Shown here in pieces: positions 9,956 through 18,777 of a stretch of DNA of 64,000 nt (the first letter of the stretch is position 1; every line of letters starts with the position of its first letter). Both the position numbers and the translations under genes were made by a program. The notes under the pieces are model-generated. The model did not search any database, was not told the origin of the DNA, and worked only from the letters and a program-made list of their open reading frames with translations. Source of the stretch: CAWAYH01 sp963786195 (lineage in GTDB: Bacteria; Acidobacteriota; Vicinamibacteria; Vicinamibacterales; 2-12-FULL-66-21); contig CAWAYH010000004.1 of assembly GCA_963786195.1 (NCBI GenBank), forward strand, positions 124,001 to 188,000, in the 5' to 3' direction.

Positions 9956-11091
9956 CTACGCGATGCCCTTCTTGAATTCGGCGAGCTCGGCGGCCGTCAC
10001 GGTCACGTTCAGCTTGGTCTTCGTCGCTCCACCCGTCGCATCGCGATCGGGGACGCCTCCCTCGGCGCCGGCCGAGGCGGTCTGCTGACTGTTCTGCGCC
10101 TGTGAACCGCCGGAGAGCTTCAGGCTGCCAAGGCCGAAGCCTTTCTTTTTCGGCTCTTCCTTCTTCGGCTCTTCTTTCTTTTCTTCTTCCTTCTTCGCCT
10201 CGGTTCCGCCTCCGCCGCCGGTGAGGCCCTTGGCGTCCTCGACCGACATCGCGATGTCCGCTGCGGCCTTGGCGTCGAACGTGATGTTCTGCTTGTAGCG
10301 CGCCTCGACGGTCGCGGTCGCGGTGAGCTTGTTCTTCTTGATCGTTTCGGCGATCTTGTCGACCCGCTCCTTGATTTTCGGGTGCGAGGCGAACAGCCCG
10401 TTCGGCTCCTGACGCGACTTGTTGCGCTCGGCGATCCGGTTCAGCACGTCGGCCAGTCCGTTCGGCGCGTAGCCGACCTTGTTGGCGAGGTCGATGCCGA
10501 CCCTGTCCGATTCCAGTTCGTCGTCGCGGCTGAATGCCCCCTCGAACATGATGTCGTACGTCTTCTGCGCGAGCTGGCCGATGACGAAGCCGCCCAGCCC
10601 CTGCTGGCCCGCTTCCTGAGTTCCGAGCTGTACCGTCTGCCCCTTCTGGATCTGCCGGATGGTGTGCTTCGCGGTGACGTGCGTGATTTCGTGGCCGAGC
10701 ACGCCGGCGAGCTCCGCTTCGTTCTTGACCAGGCCAAGCAGGCCGCGGGTGACGTGGACGAATCCGCCCGGCGTGGCGTACGCGTTGACGCCGTCGGTGT
10801 CGAGGACGATGAACTGCCAGTCGAGACCGGGCCGCGTGCTGACCTGGGCGAGCACGCTGCCGACGAGCGACACGTACTTCGTGACCTTTGCTCCTGGAGC
10901 ACGCCGAAGCGGTCGCGCAGCTTCGTGCTGACCTGCTCGCCGATCTGCCGCTCTTCCTGATCGCTGATATTCAGGTCGGCGACCTTCTTCGCTTTGTCGA
11001 CGCCCTTGCCGATCTTGTCGAGCGCGCCGAACTGGGCGTAAGCGGGCGTCGTGGTCAGGAGAAGCGCGAGCGCGCATGCCGCTTTCGTCAT
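9956..11091 (-). CDS. M48-family zinc metalloprotease with signal peptide, one frameshift
   Basis: The signal peptide (MTKAACALALLLTTTPAYA) and the segment to GVLQEQ are in one frame. The rest (KVTKYVSLVGSVLAQ onward) is in another, so there is one indel near 10885-10895. The zinc site HEITH is encoded at 10679-10693 inside GVLGHEITHVTAKH, and the third ligand is expected in the later DDELESDRVGIDLA segment. The C-terminus (about 100 residues) is a Lys/Glu-rich low-complexity linker (EAKKEEEKKEEPKKEE) followed by a short conserved end. Related periplasmic enzymes such as BepA/LoiP degrade or chaperone outer-membrane proteins. The ATG start overlaps the cyclase stop as ATGA, implying translational coupling. 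Confidence 0.87.
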
Positions 11092-13167
11092 TTTCTTGAT
11101 TCCTTGCCTGGTTGTGCTTCCTGGGCTGTCGTGTGCAACGGAGAGGCCGCCTGCACTTCGAAAATCGCGACCGGTTTCGTCTTGCCCTTGACGACCACTT
11201 CGCCGAGCGACCGGATCTCGTAACGCCCCTTCAACCGGGACCGGGTCGCGTCGCTAATGATAATGCGGCACCCGAAGTCCTTGTTCAGCGATTCGAGCCT
11301 GGCGCCGAGGTTCACGTTGTCGCCGATCACGGTGTAACTCATGATGGACGACGACCCGATGTTGCCGGCGATCATGTCGCCCGAGTTGACGCCAATCCCG
11401 ATGTCGAGCTGAGCGCGGCCTTCGCCGGCCCACGTTCTGTTGAGCTCCCCCAGCTCGGCGACCATGTCCGCCGCCGCCGCCACCGCGTGCTCGGCATGAT
11501 CAACGTCGTCGACCGGCGCGCCGAACAGGGCCATCACCATGTCGCCAACGAACTTGTCGACCGTCCCGCGATGCCGGAACACGATCTCGACCATCCGCGA
11601 GAAATACTCGTTCAGCTGCGAGACCAGTTCTTCCGGGTTGCCCCGTTCGGTCACCGCCGTGAAGCCACGGATGTCGGAGAACAGAACCGTCATCTCGCGC
11701 CGGGCGCCCCCCAGCACCGCCAGCTCGGGGTCGGCGAGCAGACGGTCGTAGACGTCCCTCGACACGTATCGGCCGAAGAGCTTGCTGACTTTTCGCTTCT
11801 CCCGGTCCTCGACGAAGTACCGGTAGGCGGTGCCGACGAAGAGCGCCAGCGCGCCCGCGGCAACCGGCTGCGACCATGTTGAGCCAGCTCCCGCCGCCGA
11901 GGGCCCAGGTCGTGAACGCCACCCAGCCCGCCGATCGCCAGGATGGTGCCAGCGGCCGCGGCCGCGAACGGCAGGAACGCCGCCATCAGCCCACGGCCGA
12001 CCGCGCCCGCCGTGGCCGCCAGCAACCGGGTCCAGCCCGGGCGCCGGCGCGATGAACCGGTTCGTAAGCAGGCTGTCCGCCATGCTCGCGTGGAGCTGGA
12101 TGCCGGGCATCACGCCGGCGCCTGCACTGCCGAAAGGCGTCGGGAAGGCGTCGACCCAGCCCGCGGCGTTGAGGCCGACGAAGACGATCTTGTCCTTGAA
12201 CACGGAAGGATCGACGAGCGGAGGCTTACCCTCAATGAGCAGATCCTCGGACATCAGCAGGTGCCGCAGCTCGAACGATTGAAACGGGCTCTTCCCGTCC
12301 ACGAGCGCCGGCGCCCTGTAATCGATCAACATCGTCAGCTGCTGGTGCACCACGTCGGATCGGACGACGTCTCGGACCGGAACCGGCACGAGCGGAATGC
12401 GCCGATCGCGCACGCGGATTCCGTCGCCCTCGAGCACGACCTCTTCGGGCTTGAATCCGCCCGCCGCCAGAGCGGCGGCGATGCCGAGCGACGGCATGTA
12501 TTTGTCGCCCTGTCGGACGAACGGTGGAATGCGCCGCGCAGGTCCGTCGACGTCGAACGCAAGGAAGTTGTGGCCAAGGCCGAGGGCCGCGTCCGCCAGC
12601 GCCTGATGCGGAGGGAGGATCTGACGCCGTTGCTCGATCGCCGGGCCGAGCCCGTAAGTCGGGGCGCGCCACGCCGCAGCGGCGGTTGCGGCCGCGCCGG
12701 TCGAACCGGGGCTCACGGCATCGGCCAGCAGGATGACATTGCCGGCGGCCCGCACGGACTCGACGAACTCGTTGTCGGACTCCGCGCCGGTGATCGGCAC
12801 GCCGTTCACCAGGTACTGCGCTTCGCGCTCCGGCTCGCTGAACCCGATGTCCATCGCGACGACGCGCGCGGGTCCGCGTTTCAGGTAGTTGATTAACAGC
12901 GAGTGCAGCACGCGGGGCCAGGGCCAGCGTCCAGCCACCGGCACGAAGTCGCGCAGCGTCGTGTCGTCGATCTGGACGAGCACGATGTCCTTCGAAATCG
13001 ACGCGGGGTCGGCGACTTGCTGGAGGCGCCAGTCGTAGGTCCGCAGCTCGACCTTCTCGAGCCAGCCGAGTACGCCCGAGCAGCAGAACTGCTGCGGCGG
13101 CCGCGGCGCCGATCGACAGGCCTGCCAATAGCTTGCGGAGAGGAGCCGAGTCGGCCGTCTTGCGCAT
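11088..13167 (-). CDS. CHASE2-domain class III adenylate cyclase, several frameshifts
   Basis: An N-terminal transmembrane helix (MRKTADSAPLRKLLAGLS..., 13167-13090) is followed by a CHASE2 extracellular sensor (about 12990-12070; KDKIVFVGLNAAGWVDAF near its end), a membrane region split between frames (about 12040-11830), and a C-terminal class III cyclase domain. The cyclase has both metal-binding Asp sites (VLFSDIRGFTAVTE, FVGDMVMALFG). It also has the Lys of VDKFVGD and the Asp of YTVIGDNVNLGARLE, the K/D pair that selects ATP over GTP. Shifts near 13000-13090, 12030 and 11860 rejoin the parts. It is followed by the M48 protease (ATGA overlap) and the cNMP-gated channel. Signals sensed by CHASE2 are unknown. 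Confidence 0.87.
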
Positions 13168-13179
13168 GTCGAGAGGAGG

Positions 13180-13566
13180 TTACCAGCTCGTGCGTGCCGG
13201 GTACTGCGTGATCAGCGGATCCGGGGTCAGGATCGTCATCCCATGAACGATCGCCTGACTCACGAGCAGGCGATCGAACGGGTCGCGATGGAGCGGGGCG
13301 AGCCGCGACACGTGAAGCGCCGATTCCTCGTCAATCGGCAGCGACAGGATGCCGGCCGTCTCGCGCTGATCGCGCACGAAGCGATCGGGCGTCTCTCGCA
13401 GGTGCAGACGGCCGGTCCCATGCTTGATGACGACCTCCCATGCGGACGCCGCGCTGAGAAACACGTCGTGCTCTTCGAAGAGGATCAGGTCGGCGACCCG
13501 GCGCGGGAGACGCTCGGGCTCGGCGATCGCCCATAGGAACGTGCACGTATCCAGCAACAGCTTCAT
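13180..13566 (-). CDS. vapC: PIN-domain toxin, VapC family
   Basis: A 128-residue PIN ribonuclease. Acidic metal-binding residues expected for the fold are visible: Asp6 (KLLLDTCTF), Glu44 (SAWEVVIK), and Asp95/Asp98 in HRDPFDRLLVSQA. The start ATG at 13566 overlaps the TGA of the antitoxin gene (ATGA), which is the usual antitoxin-toxin order and coupling. VapC toxins cleave tRNA or rRNA, but the target cannot be read here. The stop lies 12 bp before the adenylate cyclase start, so read-through transcription into the cyclase operon is possible. Confidence 0.9.
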   Translation of the reverse strand: MKLLLDTCTFLWAIAEPERLPRRVADLILFEEHDVFLSAASAWEVVIKHGTGRLHLRETPDRFVRDQRETAGILSLPIDEESALHVSRLAPLHRDPFDRLLVSQAIVHGMTILTPDPLITQYPARTSW

Positions 13567-13895
13567 GACTGCCTGGGTCGACGGCGCGTCTTCGGGGCAC
13601 GGTCTTTCGGCCTTCGCTCCGCCACACGAGCGCTCGCCTTCACGTCCTGCGGCGTGCCATCGAAGCCATTCAGGAGGTCGTCGGGAAGCGGTTCGAAGAA
13701 TGACGGAGGGATGTCGACCATCCCTGCGGCGGCGCCGAGCGTCCGCTTCCGCGCGAGGCCGGACGCCACGGCGCAGAGCTCTGCGACGGGCCGATTGTGC
13801 CGGCAGATCACGACCCGCTGACCGCGGCCGACGGCGTCGAGGCATTCAGACAGCTTTGCCTTGGCGTCGGCTATGTTGACCATAATCATGACCAT
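13563..13895 (-). CDS. Phd/YefM-type antitoxin
   Basis: The N-terminus VNIADAKAKLSECLDAVGRGQRV is the Phd/YefM DNA-binding fold, followed by VVICRHNRPVAELCAV. The C-terminal half (about residues 60-110) is Arg/Pro-rich and probably disordered, as expected for the toxin-neutralising tail. Three in-frame ATGs (13895, 13889, 13883) could serve as the start, and none has a clear Shine-Dalgarno. The longest compatible one is given. The pair with the VapC PIN toxin is a common hybrid combination. Upstream of the start the DNA is unusually AT-rich (about 13880-13915), consistent with an autoregulated promoter/operator. Confidence 0.85.
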   Translation of the reverse strand: MVMIMVNIADAKAKLSECLDAVGRGQRVVICRHNRPVAELCAVASGLARKRTLGAAAGMVDIPPSFFEPLPDDLLNGFDGTPQDVKASARVAERRPKDRAPKTRRRPRQS

Positions 13896-13944
13896 TATTT
13901 TATCATATTTGTGGTCACTCAGTGAGGATCCCCGGCGTCCGCAC

Positions 13945-13998
13945 GAGGCCCGCGCGCGCGAGGCTCTCAAGAACGGAGATCTATGATGAATGGTACCG
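13945..13998. repeat. Direct repeat, copy A (tRNA-Glu flank-like)
   Basis: This 54-bp sequence matches 16388-16442 with only a few mismatches: the core GCGCGCGCGAGGCTCTCAA is identical, and ACGGAGATCTATGATG matches ACGGAAATCTATGATG. In copy B the same sequence runs into the 3' end of the tRNA-Glu gene. The two copies are in the same orientation and enclose about 2.4 kb. Confidence 0.75.
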
Positions 13999-14095
13999 TG
14001 GCGGGTCCTCGAGATGTGTCGGGATGATCGAACCGCCTCATCCGCCGGCCAGGAAACGGTCGCAAGAGACACACAAGACATAGAGGAGGTCAGGC

Positions 14096-14684
14096 GTGAA
14101 ACTCGTGGTGGTCGCCCTCCTGATCTGCTGTTCACTCATCCTCGCCTGCCGCCACACGACCCCAGAGCCGGAACGACGGCAGCTCGGTTGGTCGGGGTGG
14201 ATCGAGGAGACAGCTGCTCGACGTGGCTACATCAAACCTGGCGACGTCGGACAATTTGGTTGTCCGCCCGGCTGGCGCGGAGTGGAGGACACGGCCGCTG
14301 GGTTGCGGGGCAGGCAGGTCTCCGCCGTCTATATGGGGACGGACCCGCTCCCGCACGACGGCACCGTCACGTGCGTGGCTCAAGCAGAGTTCGCGTTGCC
14401 GCAGCCGAGCACTGTCGCGTACGTCTCAACAGCAGCCAATCCGCCAGCCACTTTCCCCCGTCTGGCTGGAAATCGGACCCGATTCCACGACTATCGGATT
14501 CAGGTCGGAGCTACCGCTCAGTGCGGCGATCTATATCGGTCAGGAGACGCCATGCGGTCCGCGCCTGATCGGGGTTCGGCTGCGAGATCTTCTGAAGTGG
14601 CTGGTCGATCCGCAGGCGGCGACGAAGCGCGACTTCCTGGGAATGGTCAGCGCCGGATGTCCTGTGGAGGATAGGCCGAAGTAG
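14096..14684 (+). CDS. Hypothetical lipoprotein, one frameshift
   Basis: A GTG start at 14096 is preceded by a strong GAGGAGGT Shine-Dalgarno. The N-terminus is a lipoprotein signal (VVALLICCSLILAC, lipobox LAC at residues 16-18). The body (about 190 residues) has no family I recognise. It contains four or more cysteines (GCPPGW, TVTCVAQ, TPCGPR, AGCPVED) that might form disulfides. The first frame is sensible to about residue 115 (YVSTAANPP). A shift near 14440-14460 leads into the frame ending LLKWLVDPQAATKRDFLG... at 14682-14684. The gene lies between the direct repeats and is convergent with the TPR gene. Confidence 0.6.
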
Positions 14685-14713
14685 CGAGTGCGCTGCGTGA
14701 CGACTGCGGTGCG

Positions 14714-14744
14714 AAAAAAAACGGCCGCCCTTCGAGGCGGCCGT
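14714..14744 (-). terminator. Rho-independent terminator of the TPR gene
   Basis: On the minus strand, a GC-rich 9-bp stem (ACGGCCGCC/GGCGGCCGT) with a short loop is followed by eight T residues (A-run at 14714-14721 on the plus strand). It lies just downstream of the stop of the minus-strand TPR gene. It is a textbook intrinsic terminator and could also reduce read-through from the convergent lipoprotein gene. Confidence 0.88.
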
Positions 14745-14753
14745 TCATGTGTG

Positions 14754-16187
14754 TTACGTCCCTGAGGCCTTCATCGCACGCGACCTCACCAACGCGTACC
14801 CGACGCCGTTCTGGTTGGACGTCGCGACCTTCTTGTACATCTTGGCCGCGCCGGCGGCGTCGCCCTTCAAGCGCATCGCCTCCGCCTGGTAGAACATCGC
14901 GTAAGGATCCTCTGGATCAGCCAGCTTCAGGTGCGTGAGCGCTGCGTCGTATTTTCCCTGCAGGACGTCGATGACGCCCATCGCCGATTCGTAGCTCTCC
15001 GTTGCGGCCGCCGGCAGGTCCGACGTCATCGTGGCCTTGACGCGCTCCATGGTGGACCCGGCGGTCGCGAAGTCCTTGGCCTGCGCCGCAGTCAGTGCCT
15101 TCGACATCAGCACCTGTCGGTGCCAGTTGGCCTTCGCCCGATCGGTGAACGGCGCGCCGTCGATCATCGCCTCGGCCTTGTCGATATGCGCCCGTGCGTC
15201 GGACGCTTTGCCAGACTCCGACAGCAACCACGCCTGGTCGAGATGCGCAGTCATGGCGGTAGGCGTGAGCTTCTCCGCGATCGCGAACTCGCGCTGTTTG
15301 TCGAGCGCCTGGAGCGCCTCGGCCGGCTTGCCTTCGTGGACGAAGGACACGGCGGTCCAATAGAGGCTGGAGGCCTTGTCCGGTGCATTTCCCGTGTCGT
15401 AGAGACGCTTGTAACTCTCGCGCGCCTTGGCGTAGTCGCCCTTGAACACGTTGTTGTGGCCAATGCCGATCAAGGACCCGGCGAACGCTGGCGAGATCGT
15501 GAGCGCTTTCCCGTACTGCGCGATCGACTCGTCATAGCGGCCCATTCTCAGCAGCAGCTCGGCGTACGAGTCATACGGGTTGGCGGAATCGGGGCGATTG
15601 GCGATGTACTGTTTCAGCGCCTGCTCGGCCGCCGCGAAATCGCCCTTCCGAAGTTGGATGTAGCCGATCTGATTGTAGGGCGCCGCGAACTTCGGGTCGA
15701 TGGTCGTCGCGCGCTTGAAATACGTGAGTGCCTCGGTGTCGTCGACCAGGCGGGACGCATTGCCGGCGAAGTAGGCCACGTGCTGGTCGTTCGGGTACAA
15801 CTTCAACAACTCGCCGAGGTGCTGCTTCATCTTCGGAACATCGCCGTCGGCCTGCGCCTGCGCGGCCATGATCCAGTGACGCTCCCCCGGCGATACCTTG
15901 TCGACCAGGCTGACGGCCTTGTCACGGTTCTCCCGCGCCACAGTGAATCCCACTCCAGTGACCGCGCGCAACGCATAGGCCATCGCGAAACCAGGGTCCT
16001 TCTGGATGGCCTGGTCCAGCAACGGACGGGCGCTCTCGCTTTCGACGTTTTCGACGTAGTCGAGCGCCTTCTGATACAGCACCAGCGCTTCGGGGGATGC
16101 CGTCGTGACCGACAATTGCTTCTGCTGGGCCAACGCCAGCGACGGCGCCAGCGCGATGACCGCACATGCCAATACCGTGTTTCTCAT
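14754..16187 (-). CDS. Secreted TPR-repeat protein
   Basis: An intact 477-residue protein. The signal peptide (MRNTVLACAVIALAPSLALA) is followed by an almost continuous array of tetratricopeptide repeats (residues about 30-470), e.g. ALTYFKRATTIDPKFAAPYN and AEQALKQYIANRPDSANPYD. It should be periplasmic and mediate protein-protein contacts, and no enzymatic domain is visible. It lies between two direct repeats, is preceded by a GCAGTATACTGC palindrome containing a TATACT -10-like hexamer about 105 nt upstream, and ends at a clear intrinsic terminator. Confidence 0.85.
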   Translation of the reverse strand: MRNTVLACAVIALAPSLALAQQKQLSVTTASPEALVLYQKALDYVENVESESARPLLDQAIQKDPGFAMAYALRAVTGVGFTVARENRDKAVSLVDKVSPGERHWIMAAQAQADGDVPKMKQHLGELLKLYPNDQHVAYFAGNASRLVDDTEALTYFKRATTIDPKFAAPYNQIGYIQLRKGDFAAAEQALKQYIANRPDSANPYDSYAELLLRMGRYDESIAQYGKALTISPAFAGSLIGIGHNNVFKGDYAKARESYKRLYDTGNAPDKASSLYWTAVSFVHEGKPAEALQALDKQREFAIAEKLTPTAMTAHLDQAWLLSESGKASDARAHIDKAEAMIDGAPFTDRAKANWHRQVLMSKALTAAQAKDFATAGSTMERVKATMTSDLPAAATESYESAMGVIDVLQGKYDAALTHLKLADPEDPYAMFYQAEAMRLKGDAAGAAKMYKKVATSNQNGVGYALVRSRAMKASGT

Positions 16188-16291
16188 GGATCTCCTGCCG
16201 TGAATGCGGATTCCGTCAGAGGGGCGGGGAGCTCAAGGAGGACGCTCGCGAGCGTGCAGGAGTCTCGTCGCCTAACTGGGAGGGAAGCGGT

Positions 16292-16303
16292 GCAGTATAC
16301 TGC
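16292..16303 (-). promoter_or_regulatory. Candidate -10 / palindrome upstream of the TPR gene
   Basis: The 12-bp perfect palindrome GCAGTATACTGC contains TATACT on both strands, about 105 nt upstream of the TPR gene start. It could be a -10 element, a repressor site or both. No clear -35 is seen, so this is inference only. Confidence 0.3.
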
Positions 16304-16387
16304 GCCTTAGCCTGGACCGCAAGCACTATCTTGCACTGCTCCCGCCGAGGCGAATTTCAGTCAAAACGGCGCGCCGTCAAGAAAAGT

Positions 16388-16442
16388 GAGCCCCGCGCGC
16401 GCGAGGCTCTCAAAAACGGAAATCTATGATGAAGGGTACCGG
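16388..16442. repeat. Direct repeat, copy B (abuts tRNA-Glu 3' end)
   Basis: A near-identical copy of 13945-13998 in the same orientation. Its right end overlaps the last bases of the tRNA-Glu acceptor stem. Direct repeats at a tRNA 3' end are typical of attL/attR sites, but no integrase gene lies between the copies. Confidence 0.75.
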
Positions 16443-16508
16443 TACGGGGATTCGAACCCCGGTCCCGTGGCTGAGAACCACGTGTCCTGACCCCTAGACG
16501 ATACCGGC
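16437..16508 (-). tRNA. tRNA-Glu (anticodon CTC)
   Basis: A cloverleaf can be drawn on the minus strand. The acceptor GCCGGTA pairs with TACCGGT (first pair G-U), the D arm follows TCGTCTAGGGGT, the anticodon stem CGTGG/CCACG encloses the loop TTCTCAG (anticodon CTC, complement at 16473-16475), and the T arm carries GGTTCGAATCC. CCA is not encoded; the gene is followed by A-CCC. The CTC anticodon reads GAG glutamate codons. Confidence 0.93.
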
Positions 16509-16637
16509 ACTCGGCCCGACAGGAACCTTCTATGTTACCAACTCGCTTCAGGAGGTTCAAGCGGTTCACACAGCTTCAGGAGGTTCTCGAGCGTCACCGG
16601 GTTCAGGGTTCGCACCAAGTGCCAGTATGATCGTCAC

Positions 16638-18019
16638 ATGCGACGATTCCTGCTGGGTTTGATTCTGATCGCGGTGCTGCTCGCCGGGGGGGCCTGGTTC
16701 GTCGCGGGCAGGATGGCGCCACCCTCCATCACGATCGACAAACCGGAGAAGTTCGTCGGCCTTTCCACGCCCCTCGAGGTGACGATCAGCGCGCCCGAGG
16801 CGGCGTCGATGTCGCCGCTCAGCATCGTCCTGGAACAGAACGGCAAGCAGGTCCCGATCTTCAGCCTCGCCGCACCGGGCAAGGCGCAGCTCAAACAGGA
16901 CGGCACCGACAAGCTCCACATCACGCAGGACATCGGCAAGCAGACGATCCCCGACCTCCAGTCAGGCAACGCGCGGATCATCGTGACGGCCGGCCGGCGC
17001 GGTGCTCTACGGGATTCGCACCGTAGCGTCGACGGCCACTCGCGACGTGCAGGTCCGGCTGGAGCGGCCGCGCGTGTCGGTGGTGTCGACCCATCACTAC
17101 GTCAACCTGGGCGGAACCGAGATGGTCGTGTACCGGGCGACGCCTGAGGACGTGGTGTCGGGCGTGGTTGTCGGGGACGTGGAGTATCCGGGCTTTCCCG
17201 CGTCAGGGGCGACGGTCGAAGGCGTGAAGATCGCAGACCCCGCGCTTCGCGTCGCATTCTTCGCGCTCCTGTTCGACCAGGACGTCAACACGCCGATGCG
17301 CGTGTTCGCGCGCGATCCCGCGGGCAACGTCGCGCGTGCGGATTTCGACCATCGCACATTTCCGAAGCCGTTCAAGAAAAGCCAGATCAAGCTCGACGAT
17401 GCGTTCCTCAATCGTGTCGTGCCGGCGATCCTCGAGGGCGACGACCGAGGTCCGTCCCGACGGCGACACCCTCGCGAAGTTCCTGGTGATCAACGGCGAG
17501 CTGCGCCGGAAGAACGCCGAGAAGATCGCATCGTTCGCGAAGCAGACGTCTCCGGAGATACTGTGGCGTGGCGTGGTCTTCCACCCGTTCACCAACAGCG
17601 CCGTCGAGTCCGCGTTTGCCGATCAGCGGACCTACTTCTACAACGGGAAGGAAGTCGACAAGCAGGTTCACCTGGGATTCGACCTGGCGCAGACCGTGGG
17701 CATCCCCATCGTCGCGGCGAACCGCGGCAAGGTTCTCTTTGCCGACGAGCTGGGCATCTACGGCAACTGCGTCATCCTCGATCACGGGATGGGCGTGCAG
17801 TCGCTCTACGCGCACCTGTCGTCAATCGAAGTGAAGGTCGGGCAGGACGTGGAAAAGGAGCAGACGCTCGGCCGCAGCGGCATGACCGGTCTGGCGGGCG
17901 GCGATCATCTGCACTTCACGATGCTCGTCAATGGCCACATGGTCAACCCGGTCGAGTGGTGGGACTCGCACTGGATCCAGGATCGGATTCTTCGCAAACT
18001 GAAGGTATCGGGCTCATGA
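16638..18019 (+). CDS. M23-family (LytM) metallopeptidase, two frameshifts
   Basis: A membrane-anchored protein whose N-terminal helix (MRRFLLGLILIAVLLAGGAWF) is followed by Ig-like periplasmic segments and a C-terminal M23 peptidase domain. Zinc/catalytic residues are visible: His (17669-17671) and Asp (17681-17683) in VHLGFDLA, the YAHLS histidine, and GDHLHF near 17905. Three frames are used, with shifts near 17000 and 17450. Joined length is about 460 residues. M23 peptidases cut peptidoglycan cross-links or stems. The stop overlaps the next gene's ATG (ATGA), placing this peptidase at the head of the heme A biosynthesis operon. Confidence 0.85.
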
Positions 18020-18777
18020 TCAGGTTCTGCGCCGCGGCGGTGGCCGCCGCGCTCTTGACGACGGCGTGCGGTGGAAGCCAGGCGCCGCCTCCGCAGCGAG
18101 CGCGTCCGGCAGGCGCGAAGGACGTCGATCCGGCCACGGCAGGCTCGCTGAAGGGCCGCGTGGCGTACGAGGGTCCAGCCGTAGATACGAAGCCAATCGC
18201 CGTCGGGAGCGACGCCATCTGCATGCGCGAGAACCCGAACGGGATCGTCCGTGAATCAGTGGTCGTCGACAACGGCGGGCTGAACAACGTCTTCGTCTAC
18301 GTGAAGGACGGCCTGGGCAATTACTGGTTCGACACCCCCACCACGGCGGTCAGGCTGGATCAGAAGGGCTGCAGGTACCTACCGCACGTTCTAGGGATTC
18401 GCACGGGCCAGCCCCTGGAGATCGTCAACAGTGACTCGACGCTCCACAACGTCCACGCCAGCGGAAACGTCAATCAGGGCTTCAACTTCGGCCAGCAGAT
18501 CCAGGGCATTACGAACACGCGGACGTTCACGGCGCCCGAGGTCATGGTGCACTTCAAGTGCGACGTCCACGGCTGGATGAATGCCCATGCCGGCGTGCTG
18601 GACCACCCGTACTTCGCGGTGACCGCGCAGGGCGGCACGTTCGAGATGACGAACCTGCCGGCCGGGACCTACACCATCGAGGCGTGGCACGAGAAACTCG
18701 GAACCCAGACGCAGCAAGTCACGGTGTCCGAGAAAGAAACGAAGGAAATCACGTTTACGTTCAAGGCGACCTCGTGA
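18016..18777 (+). CDS. Cupredoxin-like (plastocyanin-type) lipoprotein
   Basis: A 253-residue product with a lipobox ending at Cys18 (AALLTTAC). The mature region resembles methylamine-utilisation/plastocyanin-like proteins. Candidate copper ligands are His144 or His147 (TLHNVHASG) and a C-x2-H-x2-M motif at Cys182, His185, Met188 (FKCDVHGWM), the type-1 copper signature. A C-terminal carboxypeptidase-regulatory-like beta domain (GTFEMTNLPAGTYTIEAWHE) follows. It overlaps ctaA by GTGA and the upstream peptidase by ATGA. In this setting a role in copper delivery or electron transfer to the cytochrome oxidase is a reasonable inference, not shown by sequence. Confidence 0.82.
   Translation: MIRFCAAAVAAALLTTACGGSQAPPPQRARPAGAKDVDPATAGSLKGRVAYEGPAVDTKPIAVGSDAICMRENPNGIVRESVVVDNGGLNNVFVYVKDGLGNYWFDTPTTAVRLDQKGCRYLPHVLGIRTGQPLEIVNSDSTLHNVHASGNVNQGFNFGQQIQGITNTRTFTAPEVMVHFKCDVHGWMNAHAGVLDHPYFAVTAQGGTFEMTNLPAGTYTIEAWHEKLGTQTQQVTVSEKETKEITFTFKATS

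Noticed and set aside
13945..16442. Prophage or insertion sequence between direct repeats
   Set aside because: No integrase, transposase or phage structural gene is present; the segment contains only a lipoprotein and a TPR protein.
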